From positions 1 through 32,028 of the forward strand of contig JBCBST010000024.1 in the NCBI GenBank assembly GCA_039819115.1: DNA of 32,028 nucleotides, read 5' to 3'. This stretch comes from JBCBST01 sp039819115 (GTDB lineage Bacteria; Bacteroidota; Rhodothermia; Balneolales; Balneolaceae). This document shows, piece after piece, positions 1 through 9,138 of this stretch. A program made the translations under genes and the position numbers. The notes beneath the pieces were generated by a model. It searched no databases. It saw nothing but the letters and a program-made list of their open reading frames with translations, and had not been told where the DNA came from. Numbering within the stretch: the stretch's first letter is position 1; each line of letters begins with the position of its first letter.

Positions 1-68
1 CCTATTAATAACGCCTTTTCGAATACCGCAGGTTTTGAAGTGGAACAAAACATGGTTTCAAGTTTAGA
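1..68. repeat. 68-bp exact direct copy of an internal piece of the TonB receptor gene
   Basis: Bases 1-68 are identical to 663-730, which lie inside the plug domain of the receptor gene that begins at 129. Identity stops exactly after base 68 (TAC follows here, GGT follows at 731). The copy starts on a codon boundary of the receptor frame (codon 179 from the 129 start), and that frame stays open here until TAA at 106-108. The fragment has no start and comes from mid-gene, so it is not the tail of a paralogue. It sits at the very edge of the window, which makes an assembly or contig-end artefact the leading explanation, with a real partial duplication or recombination remnant as the alternative. 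Confidence 0.95.
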
Positions 69-71
69 TAC

Positions 72-106
72 GGGAGGGCGTGTGTTTATTTACGCTCTCC
101 CTTTTT
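72..106 (+). terminator. Rho-independent terminator-like hairpin with T-run
   Basis: GGGAGGGCG (72-80) pairs with CGCTCTCCC (93-101) with one G-U wobble. The stem can extend by a T-A and a G-U pair around an 8-nt loop (83-90). Five Ts follow (102-106). It would end an upstream plus-strand transcript, but the real upstream gene is not in the window. Only 22 bases separate the T-run from the receptor start at 129, so a promoter for the receptor would have to lie before or within the hairpin. It could therefore instead be a leader attenuator of the receptor operon. Confidence 0.7.
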
Positions 107-128
107 AATGGTTAATTATTTTAGATTT

Positions 129-2903
129 ATGAACGAATTCTCTCGAAGCTTATACTCCACCATAGCTTTCGTTCTATTGTTTTCGGCATCTTTATTGGCC
201 CAAAGTAAGGGCAAAATAGACGGGAAAGTGACGGATGAATCAGGTGAACCCTTACCTGGTGTTCAGGTTTTTATTGATGGTACCACAAGAGGTACGTTAT
301 CAGAAGGCGATGGATATTATAGTATAATCAATGTGACTCCCGGTGAGTATACATTGGTTTTTAAGTACCTGGGATTCTCCGATGTCCGGGTGCAAAATGT
401 GGAGGTGATCATTGACCGGACCACAGAAATTAACATGGTTATGAAAGAGGCAGTGATAGAGGGAGAAGAAGTGGTCGTGATTTCGGAACGCCCGGTTGTA
501 CAACCCGATCGAACCACCACTACCTCATTCGTGAGTTCAAAGGAGATTGAAGACTTACCCGTACAGTCGGTTGCCGATGTGGTAAACCTTCAGGCCGGGG
601 TCGTCGAAGGGCACTTTCGTGGAGGTAGAACCAACGAAGTAGCTTACGTGGTAAATGGAGTTCCTATTAATAACGCCTTTTCGAATACCGCAGGTTTTGA
701 AGTGGAACAAAACATGGTTTCAAGTTTAGAGGTGATTAGTGGAGTATTTAATGCAGAATATGGTCAGGCTCTTTCAGGAGTAGTTAATATCGTCACAAAA
801 GATGTGCCCAGAGAGTGGTCGTTTAACTCTCAGAGTTTTGTCCGTAGTGTAGTGAGTGGCCGGGAATTCCTATTTCTGGATCGTAATAGCGGGCCGGGTT
901 CTAATTTATCGGTTGATGATTTCCAGACCAACGCGGTTACCATGTCTCAGGCCGCAAGCTTCCCGAACCAGGTCGATGTTCAGTTTAGCGGTGGAGGACC
1001 GATTATTGAAGACAAGCTGGGTATCCAGTTTACGGGCCGTTTTAACAACGATCGGGGTTCTACCTGGGGGAGAGATTTGTTCCAACCCAGTGATTCTTCC
1101 TCCTTTTTATTGTCAGCGCCCAGGGGTGGATATACCGACCCGAATAACCCACAAAACGATTGGATTATTGAATCCACGGGTGATGGTGATTTTGTGGACA
1201 TGACAGAGTTTACACGCTACTCTATCAATGCCTCTCTTACCTATAACATGACGAGTAGTACTAAACTGGATTATAATCTATTTGCCCAGACTCAGGAGGC
1301 TTTTAGTTTTGACGGTGGCTTCAATGAAACCCGCAGGTATAATCCGGATAGTCGCAATGTAAATAGCTCTCTTAATCAGACCCATATTGTAGGTTTAAGG
1401 CATTCGTTCTCTTCCAAGACTTTTGGTAATCTGTCGTATAGCTACCTGAGAAGTTCGTTTAACAGCCAGTTATATGATGATCCGCTTGATCCCCGTTTGG
1501 TACAGCCCCTGCTATCCCAGCAAACCGGGCCTAATGCTTTTCCTATAGGTGGTAATGACTTGTCATACACCGATAACCTGACCCAGACTCATACCATTGT
1601 AGGTAGTGTTACCAGCCAGGTTGATCGCTACAATCAGGTTAAGGCGGGTTTTAATATTCGACTGCACGACATTAATAGTCAGAGCCGGAGTATATTAGCT
1701 GTCCCTGGTCAGGATCCTATTTTCAGTCCTACACGTAATCCGGGTCTTGGTTTTCGCGATCTGCAGGTAAACCCCTATGAGTTTGCTGCATACATACAGG
1801 ATAAAATTGAGCTGGATAATATGATTATCAACGCCGGTTTACGGTTTGATATGTTCGATCCGGCCTTTGACGTTCCTAGATTCTGGTATCTGGCTGATCA
1901 GGAAACGATCATTAATCCGGATAACCCTACTGATCCCACAGATTTAATTTCGAACAGGAGAGCAGCCAGCATTAAAACTCAGGTAAGCCCTCGTATTGGT
2001 GTGGCCTTTCCGGTTTCTGCAACCGGGGTTATCCGATTCTCTTATGGCATGTTTTTCCAGACTCCGGCTCTGAGCGGTATTTACAACAATAACGAGTACT
2101 TCATTGATGAGGGGGCCACATCTGCATCTTTTGGTAACCCGGATATTGATCCTCAACAAACTTCATCATTCGAGATTGGCCTTCAGCAGGGATTAACCGA
2201 CGATTTGGGACTTGAAGTCACGTTATTTACCCGTGATATCAGAAATCTTGGTGCAACCGTAATCGAAGATAGTCCGATTGGGGTTGTGGTAAGCCGTACA
2301 GAAAATTTAGACTATGGTACCGTTCGCGGATTTACGCTATCGCTGTTCCAGCGACCAAGAGGGAGAGTACAGTGGAACCTGGATTACACCTTCCAGTTCG
2401 TGGATGGGAGTGCGTTTATCTCAGGGGATAGCCAGATCAGAAACCGGGCAGGGTTGGACGATGTAGTGGTGCTGGCCCGTTTACCCTGGGACAGACGTCA
2501 TGTATTGAACAATGTGATCACGGTTCAACCTATTCGACCATTAAGTATAACGCTGGTTAACCGCCTGAATTCTGGTCGGCCGTACACTACAGAACGCTTC
2601 AGAATACGATCTTTTCTTCCTAACAATGAAGATCGGCCAACGACCGTACTCACTGACTTAAGAGCTTTTTACAACCTTCCTCTTAAGGGAACACAGCTTA
2701 TATTCCAGGTACAGAATTTGTTTGATGTACTTGCCCCGCAGTTTGTATTTGACGACTCCGGAAGAGCAGACTACACACTTGATGAGTTCGATGCCCAGAA
2801 CCAGGCACTAATTGGCGTAAACACGCTGGATGATTGGTTTGAGCGTCAAAGCTTTTATTCAGCTCCGAGAAGAGTTGCTCTCGGTTTAAGTATACGTTTT
2901 TAA
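129..2903 (+). CDS. TonB-dependent outer membrane receptor with CarboxypepD-regulatory-like domain
   Basis: A 924-residue outer membrane receptor. In order: a signal peptide ending near LLFSASLLAQ, a carboxypeptidase-regulatory-like beta-sandwich (about 28-105, with the GKVTDESGEPLPGVQV signature), a TonB plug domain (about 130-230, with LPVQSVADVVNLQAGV and VVNGVPINN) and a long beta-barrel ending in the terminal phenylalanine of LSIRF. Family knowledge: such receptors use TonB/ExbBD energy to import large solutes, and in Bacteroidota-like bacteria they often sit beside secreted T9SS substrates. I chose ATG 129 over ATG 108 because 108 directly abuts the terminator T-run and would place seven extra residues before the signal peptide. 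There is no Shine-Dalgarno. The gene starts a tight run of plus-strand genes (18 bp to the next). The substrate cannot be told from sequence, and no SusD partner follows, so it is not a classical SusC pair. Confidence 0.93.
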   Translation: MNEFSRSLYSTIAFVLLFSASLLAQSKGKIDGKVTDESGEPLPGVQVFIDGTTRGTLSEGDGYYSIINVTPGEYTLVFKYLGFSDVRVQNVEVIIDRTTEINMVMKEAVIEGEEVVVISERPVVQPDRTTTTSFVSSKEIEDLPVQSVADVVNLQAGVVEGHFRGGRTNEVAYVVNGVPINNAFSNTAGFEVEQNMVSSLEVISGVFNAEYGQALSGVVNIVTKDVPREWSFNSQSFVRSVVSGREFLFLDRNSGPGSNLSVDDFQTNAVTMSQAASFPNQVDVQFSGGGPIIEDKLGIQFTGRFNNDRGSTWGRDLFQPSDSSSFLLSAPRGGYTDPNNPQNDWIIESTGDGDFVDMTEFTRYSINASLTYNMTSSTKLDYNLFAQTQEAFSFDGGFNETRRYNPDSRNVNSSLNQTHIVGLRHSFSSKTFGNLSYSYLRSSFNSQLYDDPLDPRLVQPLLSQQTGPNAFPIGGNDLSYTDNLTQTHTIVGSVTSQVDRYNQVKAGFNIRLHDINSQSRSILAVPGQDPIFSPTRNPGLGFRDLQVNPYEFAAYIQDKIELDNMIINAGLRFDMFDPAFDVPRFWYLADQETIINPDNPTDPTDLISNRRAASIKTQVSPRIGVAFPVSATGVIRFSYGMFFQTPALSGIYNNNEYFIDEGATSASFGNPDIDPQQTSSFEIGLQQGLTDDLGLEVTLFTRDIRNLGATVIEDSPIGVVVSRTENLDYGTVRGFTLSLFQRPRGRVQWNLDYTFQFVDGSAFISGDSQIRNRAGLDDVVVLARLPWDRRHVLNNVITVQPIRPLSITLVNRLNSGRPYTTERFRIRSFLPNNEDRPTTVLTDLRAFYNLPLKGTQLIFQVQNLFDVLAPQFVFDDSGRADYTLDEFDAQNQALIGVNTLDDWFERQSFYSAPRRVALGLSIRF
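663..730. repeat. Parent copy of the 68-bp direct repeat
   Basis: This stretch inside the TonB-dependent receptor gene encodes the plug segment from PINNAFSNTAG to MVSSL and is repeated without mismatch at bases 1-68. It reads smoothly in the receptor frame on both sides, so this is the original copy and the one at the window edge is derived. Confidence 0.95.
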
Positions 2904-2921
2904 GATTTTATCGCACTATAT

Positions 2922-5900
2922 ATGTTACGGCTAACAGTCATTTTCACACTTATCTTATCGAGCACCTTATGTGCGCAAACATCGATACCGGATCCGGATT
3001 ACAGGGGCACCCCTGATTTTGGAGCGCGCGGTATTATGGATGGAAACCTCATTGAAACCAATTATCGTAATCATGGAGAGCTGTCCCGGTTTGGAGATTC
3101 TCCATTTGGGATCTGGCCACGCGGTATTGGTGGCCGGCATATTGACGGCATAGGTTTGATGGTTGTTGGACGGGTCTTAGGTGAACGCGAGAAATGGGGA
3201 GGACTTTTCCCTACGGACCAGGACCTTAAAATACCGATGGTCTCTCTCAACTACCGGGATTCTGGTCGACGTACCAGCGCAAACGATGTGAACTGGAACA
3301 ATCAGCCCCTAAATGGTTTTTTAGAGCTGAACAGGTTTGATGTACGAACTTCAAGGTTTGAGCGAATCCCGGCAATCAGTGATGATAACAGCAGCTGGCC
3401 TGATTTTTGGCCAGATAGACTGGATAATGTTGACGATCCCGGTTGGCCCGGACAATGGAATGGGCTATTTGGAAGAGGGGTATTCAATGCCGATTTAGAG
3501 TCGTTCTACGTCATTGACGACATGCGTAACCAGGGTAACCATATCGATCCCGAAACGGGTCGCATTTTTGAACGACGACAGGAAATGCTGATTGACCGTG
3601 CTATTTTTTACCCTGATGGTACTGATTCAACCAAAGGTGGTATGGCGCTACAAATGGAAGTTCGCTTGTTGCAATGGGCGAACATTTTAGCGGAAGATTC
3701 CATGTTTATGCTATACCGTATCACAAATGTGGGTCAAACCAGTTATGATAGTTTGTTTTTTACTCAGGGTAATGACTATGGATTGGGGGAAGATGAATTT
3801 GATGATAATGGGGTATTCAATCCTCAGTTAGATATCGCATACGGATTTGATAGTGATGGGGTCGGTATTGGACCCAATGGAGAATACGACGTAGGATACA
3901 CAGGGTTTGCCTTTCTCGATAGCCCGGCTCAACCGTTCGATGGATTGGATAATGATGAAGATGGAATTATTGACGAACGTAGAACAAGAGGCTCAGGAGC
4001 AGGTATCCTCATTGAAGGACAGCAAAATATCCTCGATTACGTTGTCCAGAATTATAGAGATACCTCAGATTTTAATCGCGTGTTTGGTCCGATTGAGACT
4101 CAACCTGCCTACATCGCCGGTTACTGGTGGACAGGAGATGAGAACTTAAACTGGGAAACCTACAACGACGTAAACGAAAACGGACAACTTGATCCCGGAG
4201 AATTATTGAATGATGATACCGGGTTGGATGGGGTAGGTCCAAATGATTTAGGATACGATGGCCCGGATTTTGGAGAAGGCGATGGAATTCCCCAGGATGG
4301 AGAACGTGACTTTAACGAGCTGGATATTCCGGAGTCGGATCAGATTGGACTGAGTGGTTTCGATTTGGGAACCCGACCCATTTACCAAAGCAATATCCTG
4401 AGAGATGACCTACTCATATGGCAACAGGTCCGGGATAACTTATTCGGTGAAATCGGTAAGGAACCAGAAACATTGACCCAGGTGGAGCCTTTTATCCTGT
4501 TCAGTTCTGGTCCGGTGGAGCTACCAGCTCAAACCAGTGATTTCTTCTCACTGGCATGGATTTTTGGTGAAGATTTGGATGACTTCCTCCGGAATCGTAT
4601 TGTGGTTCAAAATATCTATGATGCCAATTACAACTTTGCCCAGCCACCATTCACTCCAACTCTAACTGCAGTGCCAGGTGATGGCCAGGTTACCTTAAGC
4701 TGGGATTCTGTATCCCTTCGTAGTTTTGATCGTTTTACCCAGGAATTTGATTTTGAGGGATATAAACTATTCAAAGGAACCGATCCACTGCTAACAGATG
4801 CCCGTACCATTACGGACGTGACTGGTGTACCAACCCTTTATGAACCCATTGCCCAGTGGGATTTGATTAATGGTATAGAAGGGAATATTCCATACCTGGA
4901 TAACCAGCTAGCCTATAACTTGGGTGACGATACCGGTATCGAATTCTTCTATGTAGATGATGATGTCACCAATGGTATTACCTACTATTATGCCTTGGTA
5001 GCTTACGACAGAGGGGTAATTGATTCAACAGATAACAGGTATGAGATTGACCCGCAGGAGAATACGTTCAACTTCGGTGTGGATCAGTTTTTTAACCTTC
5101 GGGGTTCCTCTATTAATGCCCAGGCTGTTGTACCTCGTACAAATCCGGCTGGTTTTGTATCCAGTGGTACCAACGATGATCTTTCTCAGTTGACGAATGG
5201 GGAAGGTACAGGTTCTATGTCCATTCGCATTGTGAATGAAGAGCAGCTTGATTTTGGCGATACGTACCGGGTTGATTTCTTTGATTCCCCGATTGGTAAT
5301 GAAAACCCACTGTATTTCTTTACCGATTCGGTAATGGTTACCAACATGACAAAAGACTCTGTTGTGCTGCAAAAATCACGGTTCAATACACCTGTACTGC
5401 CTACCGTTGAAGGGATTATCATCACGTTGGAGAATGAAGATAATATCGTATACGATGCAAACCGTACGGGCTGGTTTGGCGGTACGGAAGAAAATCCTCA
5501 GTACAACACCAACCCAAGTCTGGTGGACGGTACAACCACAAACTGGAGACTTCAGATCTCAAATGCTCAGGGCACCCTTTTGCCTTCCGGTAACAGAGAG
5601 TTATCTCCAGATAACTACGAAATCACGTTTACTGATACCGTGAATTACCTTCCACCACGATTTAATTCCGGAAGTACAGGCAATTATACCCGTGCTCCGC
5701 TGAACCTGATCTCCACGAATTTGTCAACCGGTGAGCGAACAGAAATGTTGCTCATTGACCGGAATGACAACGATTTGTTTGATGCGGGTGATGATCTGGT
5801 ACTGAGTGAAGGCCGTGGATCGGCTCAGCGACTGAGACACCGTATTCGTATCTCTCTACCGCCGGGTGAACAGAGCATTCCACCGGCAAACGGGGAAACC

Positions 5901-6323
5901 ATCCGGATTACCAACCGGAAACCATTCCGTACCGGTGATTTCTTTTTGTTCACAACACGGCCAGCCATTGTTGAAGACAGCCTTGCAGCATCGCAGTTGG
6001 ATGATATCCGGGTAGTACCGAATCCGTACCTGGCTTACTCACCGTTTGAACCAAGAATCAGTTTAGACATCCAGGGTAGATCAGAACGGGAAATCCAGTT
6101 CATAAACCTACCTCAAACATGTACCATCCGTATTTTTAATATCAGGGGAGAGCGTATTGCTACGATAAATCATGATAGTTCCAACTCTACGGATCAGGGA
6201 GGGTCGGCCAGTTGGGACTTGAGATCGAAAGATGGGTTGGATATTGCCTTTGGGGTATATGTGTACCACGTGGAGGCTCCCGGAATAGGTGAGAAAACCG
6301 GTAAATTTGCAATTATTAAGTAA
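2922..6323 (+). CDS. Large secreted protein with T9SS-type C-terminal sorting domain
   Basis: A 1133-residue secreted protein of unknown specific function. It has a signal peptide (MLRLTVIFTLILSSTLCAQ), a long N-terminal region without a recognised domain, Asp/Asn-rich calcium-loop-like stretches (340-352, DGLDNDEDGIIDE, and about 416-476), a fibronectin type III-like segment (about 574-700, with GDGQVTLSWD), and a C-terminal domain from about 1031 (VVPNPY) to 1133 (ending GEKTGKFAIIK). The C-terminal part resembles the FlgD-Ig/type A sorting domain that targets proteins to the type IX secretion system; this is family knowledge, not a domain search. It lies between the TonB receptor and a PorV-like protein, which fits export across the outer membrane and attachment to the surface. 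The calcium loops suggest metal-stabilised folding outside the cell. A role as a binding partner for the receptor is inference only. Confidence 0.85.
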   Translation: MLRLTVIFTLILSSTLCAQTSIPDPDYRGTPDFGARGIMDGNLIETNYRNHGELSRFGDSPFGIWPRGIGGRHIDGIGLMVVGRVLGEREKWGGLFPTDQDLKIPMVSLNYRDSGRRTSANDVNWNNQPLNGFLELNRFDVRTSRFERIPAISDDNSSWPDFWPDRLDNVDDPGWPGQWNGLFGRGVFNADLESFYVIDDMRNQGNHIDPETGRIFERRQEMLIDRAIFYPDGTDSTKGGMALQMEVRLLQWANILAEDSMFMLYRITNVGQTSYDSLFFTQGNDYGLGEDEFDDNGVFNPQLDIAYGFDSDGVGIGPNGEYDVGYTGFAFLDSPAQPFDGLDNDEDGIIDERRTRGSGAGILIEGQQNILDYVVQNYRDTSDFNRVFGPIETQPAYIAGYWWTGDENLNWETYNDVNENGQLDPGELLNDDTGLDGVGPNDLGYDGPDFGEGDGIPQDGERDFNELDIPESDQIGLSGFDLGTRPIYQSNILRDDLLIWQQVRDNLFGEIGKEPETLTQVEPFILFSSGPVELPAQTSDFFSLAWIFGEDLDDFLRNRIVVQNIYDANYNFAQPPFTPTLTAVPGDGQVTLSWDSVSLRSFDRFTQEFDFEGYKLFKGTDPLLTDARTITDVTGVPTLYEPIAQWDLINGIEGNIPYLDNQLAYNLGDDTGIEFFYVDDDVTNGITYYYALVAYDRGVIDSTDNRYEIDPQENTFNFGVDQFFNLRGSSINAQAVVPRTNPAGFVSSGTNDDLSQLTNGEGTGSMSIRIVNEEQLDFGDTYRVDFFDSPIGNENPLYFFTDSVMVTNMTKDSVVLQKSRFNTPVLPTVEGIIITLENEDNIVYDANRTGWFGGTEENPQYNTNPSLVDGTTTNWRLQISNAQGTLLPSGNRELSPDNYEITFTDTVNYLPPRFNSGSTGNYTRAPLNLISTNLSTGERTEMLLIDRNDNDLFDAGDDLVLSEGRGSAQRLRHRIRISLPPGEQSIPPANGETIRITNRKPFRTGDFFLFTTRPAIVEDSLAASQLDDIRVVPNPYLAYSPFEPRISLDIQGRSEREIQFINLPQTCTIRIFNIRGERIATINHDSSNSTDQGGSASWDLRSKDGLDIAFGVYVYHVEAPGIGEKTGKFAIIK

Positions 6324-6333
6324 GGAGCATCCA

Positions 6334-7404
6334 GTGAAGTATTTAAACATCTCTTCCCGACTACGAACAGCCTCCTTGCTAGTGCTGTTACTTACTATGG
6401 TCTGTACTGAATTTGGACTTGCTCAGAGTAAGGTTGGTACAACGGCTGCACCGTTTCTTACTATTGGTACTGGGGCACGTGCCACAGCTTTGGGGCACGC
6501 CTACACGGCAACAGCTACTGGCGCTGACGCCCTATTCTGGAACGTTTCTGGTGCTGCAATTCCTCAGGATGGAATAGGAACTACAGGTTCTGCCATGTTC
6601 ACCAACCATCAGTTATTCGTGGGTATCGATTACAACGCATTTGCCCTCACATTACCCATTTCGGGAACTGGTGTTCTTGGCTTGAGCGGAGCCATTGTGG
6701 ACTATGGTACCATGGATGTAACCACCGCTCAGTTCGAAGATGGTACCGGCGAAATTTTCAGTGCTCAGGATCTTGTTGTCGGGTTGAGCTATGCTCAACC
6801 TCTTACCAGTACATTTTATATTGGTGGACAGGCCAAGTACATCTCTCAGCGTATCTGGGATATGCGAGCCAATACGATTGCCGTTGATATCGGATTGACC
6901 CTGATCACCGATTACCTGAATGGCATGAAACTAGCTGCATCGATTCAGAACTTTGGGGGACAGCTTCAACTGGAAGGGATTAACGTACGCGAGACCTACG
7001 ATCCGGATGAGGACATTCTTGGAAACAACGATCGTGTGTTCATACGACGTGAAACCGATTCGTTTAATATTCCCATTTCATTCCGCTTTGGTGTTGCTAT
7101 CCCGCTCATCAAAGAGACCAACTACGATTTACAAGTCTTTGGAGAGTCACACCAAACGAACGATCAAAACCTGAACGGCGATTTTGGATCCGAGTTTACG
7201 TACAAAACAAACTCGACCAAATTCTTCATCCGTGGTGGGTATCGTGATGCATTTATCAATCGTAATGATATCGTGCAACGCTGGAGTTATGGAGCAGGTC
7301 TTGAAGTGACATATAGCCAACTTCGGTTTGGGTTCGATTTTGCTGTTGCAGAGAATGATTTTCTCCAAGACACACGCATGATTGATTTCCGAATCTATTT
7401 CTAA
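6334..7404 (+). CDS. PorV/PorQ-like outer membrane protein
   Basis: A 356-residue predicted beta-barrel. A signal peptide (to TEFGLAQ) is followed by the PorV/PorQ/UPF0164-type opening TTAAPFLTIGTGARATALGHAYTA, an early ADALFWNVSG motif, alternating barrel strands and a C-terminal aromatic end (DFRIYF). In T9SS, PorV carries substrates from the translocon to the attachment complex; the assignment here rests on motif resemblance and on the T9SS-CTD gene directly upstream. The start is decided by the ribosome binding site: AGGAG at 6322-6326 lies 7 nt before a GTG at 6334, whereas the in-frame ATG at 6289 would overlap the upstream gene and put 15 extra residues before the signal peptide. A dedicated partner for the upstream secreted protein is plausible. 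Confidence 0.85.
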   Translation: MKYLNISSRLRTASLLVLLLTMVCTEFGLAQSKVGTTAAPFLTIGTGARATALGHAYTATATGADALFWNVSGAAIPQDGIGTTGSAMFTNHQLFVGIDYNAFALTLPISGTGVLGLSGAIVDYGTMDVTTAQFEDGTGEIFSAQDLVVGLSYAQPLTSTFYIGGQAKYISQRIWDMRANTIAVDIGLTLITDYLNGMKLAASIQNFGGQLQLEGINVRETYDPDEDILGNNDRVFIRRETDSFNIPISFRFGVAIPLIKETNYDLQVFGESHQTNDQNLNGDFGSEFTYKTNSTKFFIRGGYRDAFINRNDIVQRWSYGAGLEVTYSQLRFGFDFAVAENDFLQDTRMIDFRIYF

Positions 7405-7434
7405 TCTCTATCCGGGTTTTTGGTATTTTTGAAG

Positions 7435-9138
7435 ATGGACAAATTCTTCCTTCTTCTTTTACTGGTGCTGCTTGTTGGCTGTGAACAGAAACCTACTCCT
7501 GTAGCTTTTGATGAGGGCAAAACGCTTGCCCTCATTAATGGTGAGGCCGTAACCGAACAGTTCTTTCAAACAGCATATGTACGCCATATTATTCGAACGG
7601 GCACTAATGATACCCCTCAGGAACGCTATGCCTTTCTCGAATCGCTGATTGACGATTTTCTTTTCGCTCAATATGCCGATTCACTTGAGCTGGATACCAC
7701 ATCGGCATACTCAGTCCACATGGATATGGTACAGAAGAAGGGACTTGCTGATGTATTCTATAACCGAAATTTTAAGGATACGCTTTCATTACCTACCGAT
7801 GACCAGGTACGCCGGGGTTTCTTTGCAAGCAAGCAAAAGCTATATGTGAGCCAGTTGTTTTTTACCGAACAGTCTCGCATTGAAGAGGCCTATAACCGAT
7901 TGGAAGCGGGTGAGGATTTTGTTGATTTAGCCAATGAGTACTACAACATTTCACCATACGATACCTCGGCAGGTTATCTGGGTGAAATCTCCTACTTCAA
8001 TGTAGACGATGCGATTGGCGAAGTGGCATTTCGACTTAAATCCGGTGAGTATTCTGAACCTGTTCGATCCCGTTTTGGGTGGCATATCATAAAAGTGGAT
8101 AACCGCATCGGTAATCCCATGGTAACAGAATCAGAATTTCAATACAAAAAAGACGGATATACGGGGAAAACTAAACTCAGAATTTTGAATTTAAAAGGCG
8201 ACGCTTTTGTACGTAATTACATGCAAAGCATCGATTTCGGAGTGGATACTTCCGTTGTTGAACAACTCTTTTATGCACTTAGTGAGATCAATCCAGTATC
8301 GGATAATGGCTTGGTAGAGATACCCCGCCAGAATATCAATCAAAACGATGTTTCGTTCCTGGAGGAAGAACTAAACCCCGATACCCCGGTACTTTCATAT
8401 CGGCATTTTGGTGAGGCAGGTACGTTCACAGCCGGAGAGTATTTCAACTGGTTGAAATTCCTTTCCCTGAAGGAAGCTCAAAACCGAACCATGGCCTCGG
8501 TGGGACGGGCGTTACGCAACCAGGTGTTTTATGAAGCCGGTTTAAACCAGGGATTGGAGGATGACCCTCTATATCAATACCAGGTGCGAACAGATCGGCG
8601 TTTTTATTTAACGTGGGCAGCAAAGCAGTATCTACGAAACCTGCCGGTTCCGGAAATACCTGTTGAAGAGCAAAAAGCCGCGTTTACCCGTTTGAAGATG
8701 AACACCCTTAAAACTGCTGATTTTTCGGGCTGGGTGATCACTTTCGATACGTTTGAGGAGGCCCAACAGGCAAAATCAGAAATCACAGAAGGAAAGGATC
8801 CTTCCCTGTACGGCAATTTCTTTGAATATGAAAAAGCAGATTATCGAAAGGTGGTATCCATTTCAAATTATGTGTTCAAAGTACCTATGAAAACGGTATC
8901 TGTGGTTGGAGCAAATAAGAAGTTTTATGTAGCCTACCTTACAGAGCGGAATGCAGAGCGAAGAACCTTTGAGGAGGCCCAGCAGGATGTGATCCAAAAA
9001 ATGGAGCCTCTCTTTAATATGGTTCAGGAATCGGTTCGGTTAAGAAAACAAGCGGTCATACGGATTGATACGACTGCATTTGAATCTTTGATGGAATACT
9101 ATAACGATCCTCGTTTAACCAACCAATATGCCCGCTAA
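7435..9138 (+). CDS. Parvulin-type peptidyl-prolyl isomerase lipoprotein
   Basis: A 567-residue lipoprotein with signal peptide MDKFFLLLLLVLLVGC and lipidation at Cys16. An N-terminal SurA/PrsA-like helical part (about 25-125) precedes one parvulin/PpiC rotamase domain (about 134-225). That domain has the typical late motif of AGYLGEI, then an A-F-x-L-K-x-GEYSEPV run and FGWHIIKVDNR. The long C-terminal half has no recognised domain. Family knowledge: such proteins act in the periplasm as chaperones and prolyl isomerases for outer membrane or exported proteins. Coming straight after a receptor, a secreted protein and a barrel, it may help fold them. ATG 7435 is preferred to the TTG at 7420, because the lipoprotein signal then starts correctly. 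Its last 11 bases overlap the next gene, so the two are probably translated together. Confidence 0.87.
   Translation: MDKFFLLLLLVLLVGCEQKPTPVAFDEGKTLALINGEAVTEQFFQTAYVRHIIRTGTNDTPQERYAFLESLIDDFLFAQYADSLELDTTSAYSVHMDMVQKKGLADVFYNRNFKDTLSLPTDDQVRRGFFASKQKLYVSQLFFTEQSRIEEAYNRLEAGEDFVDLANEYYNISPYDTSAGYLGEISYFNVDDAIGEVAFRLKSGEYSEPVRSRFGWHIIKVDNRIGNPMVTESEFQYKKDGYTGKTKLRILNLKGDAFVRNYMQSIDFGVDTSVVEQLFYALSEINPVSDNGLVEIPRQNINQNDVSFLEEELNPDTPVLSYRHFGEAGTFTAGEYFNWLKFLSLKEAQNRTMASVGRALRNQVFYEAGLNQGLEDDPLYQYQVRTDRRFYLTWAAKQYLRNLPVPEIPVEEQKAAFTRLKMNTLKTADFSGWVITFDTFEEAQQAKSEITEGKDPSLYGNFFEYEKADYRKVVSISNYVFKVPMKTVSVVGANKKFYVAYLTERNAERRTFEEAQQDVIQKMEPLFNMVQESVRLRKQAVIRIDTTAFESLMEYYNDPRLTNQYAR

Noticed and set aside
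1..108. Open frame reading through the 68-bp copy to TAA at 106-108
   Set aside because: It has no start in the window, begins with a fragment of the receptor plug and ends inside the hairpin T-run; most likely a by-product of the duplicate, not a gene.
108..128. Earlier ATG at 108 as receptor start
   Set aside because: It abuts the terminator T-run and adds seven residues ahead of a signal peptide that starts well at 129.
6289..6333. ATG 6289 as start of the PorV-like gene
   Set aside because: GTG 6334 has AGGAG at ideal spacing directly after the upstream stop, and the signal peptide follows it.
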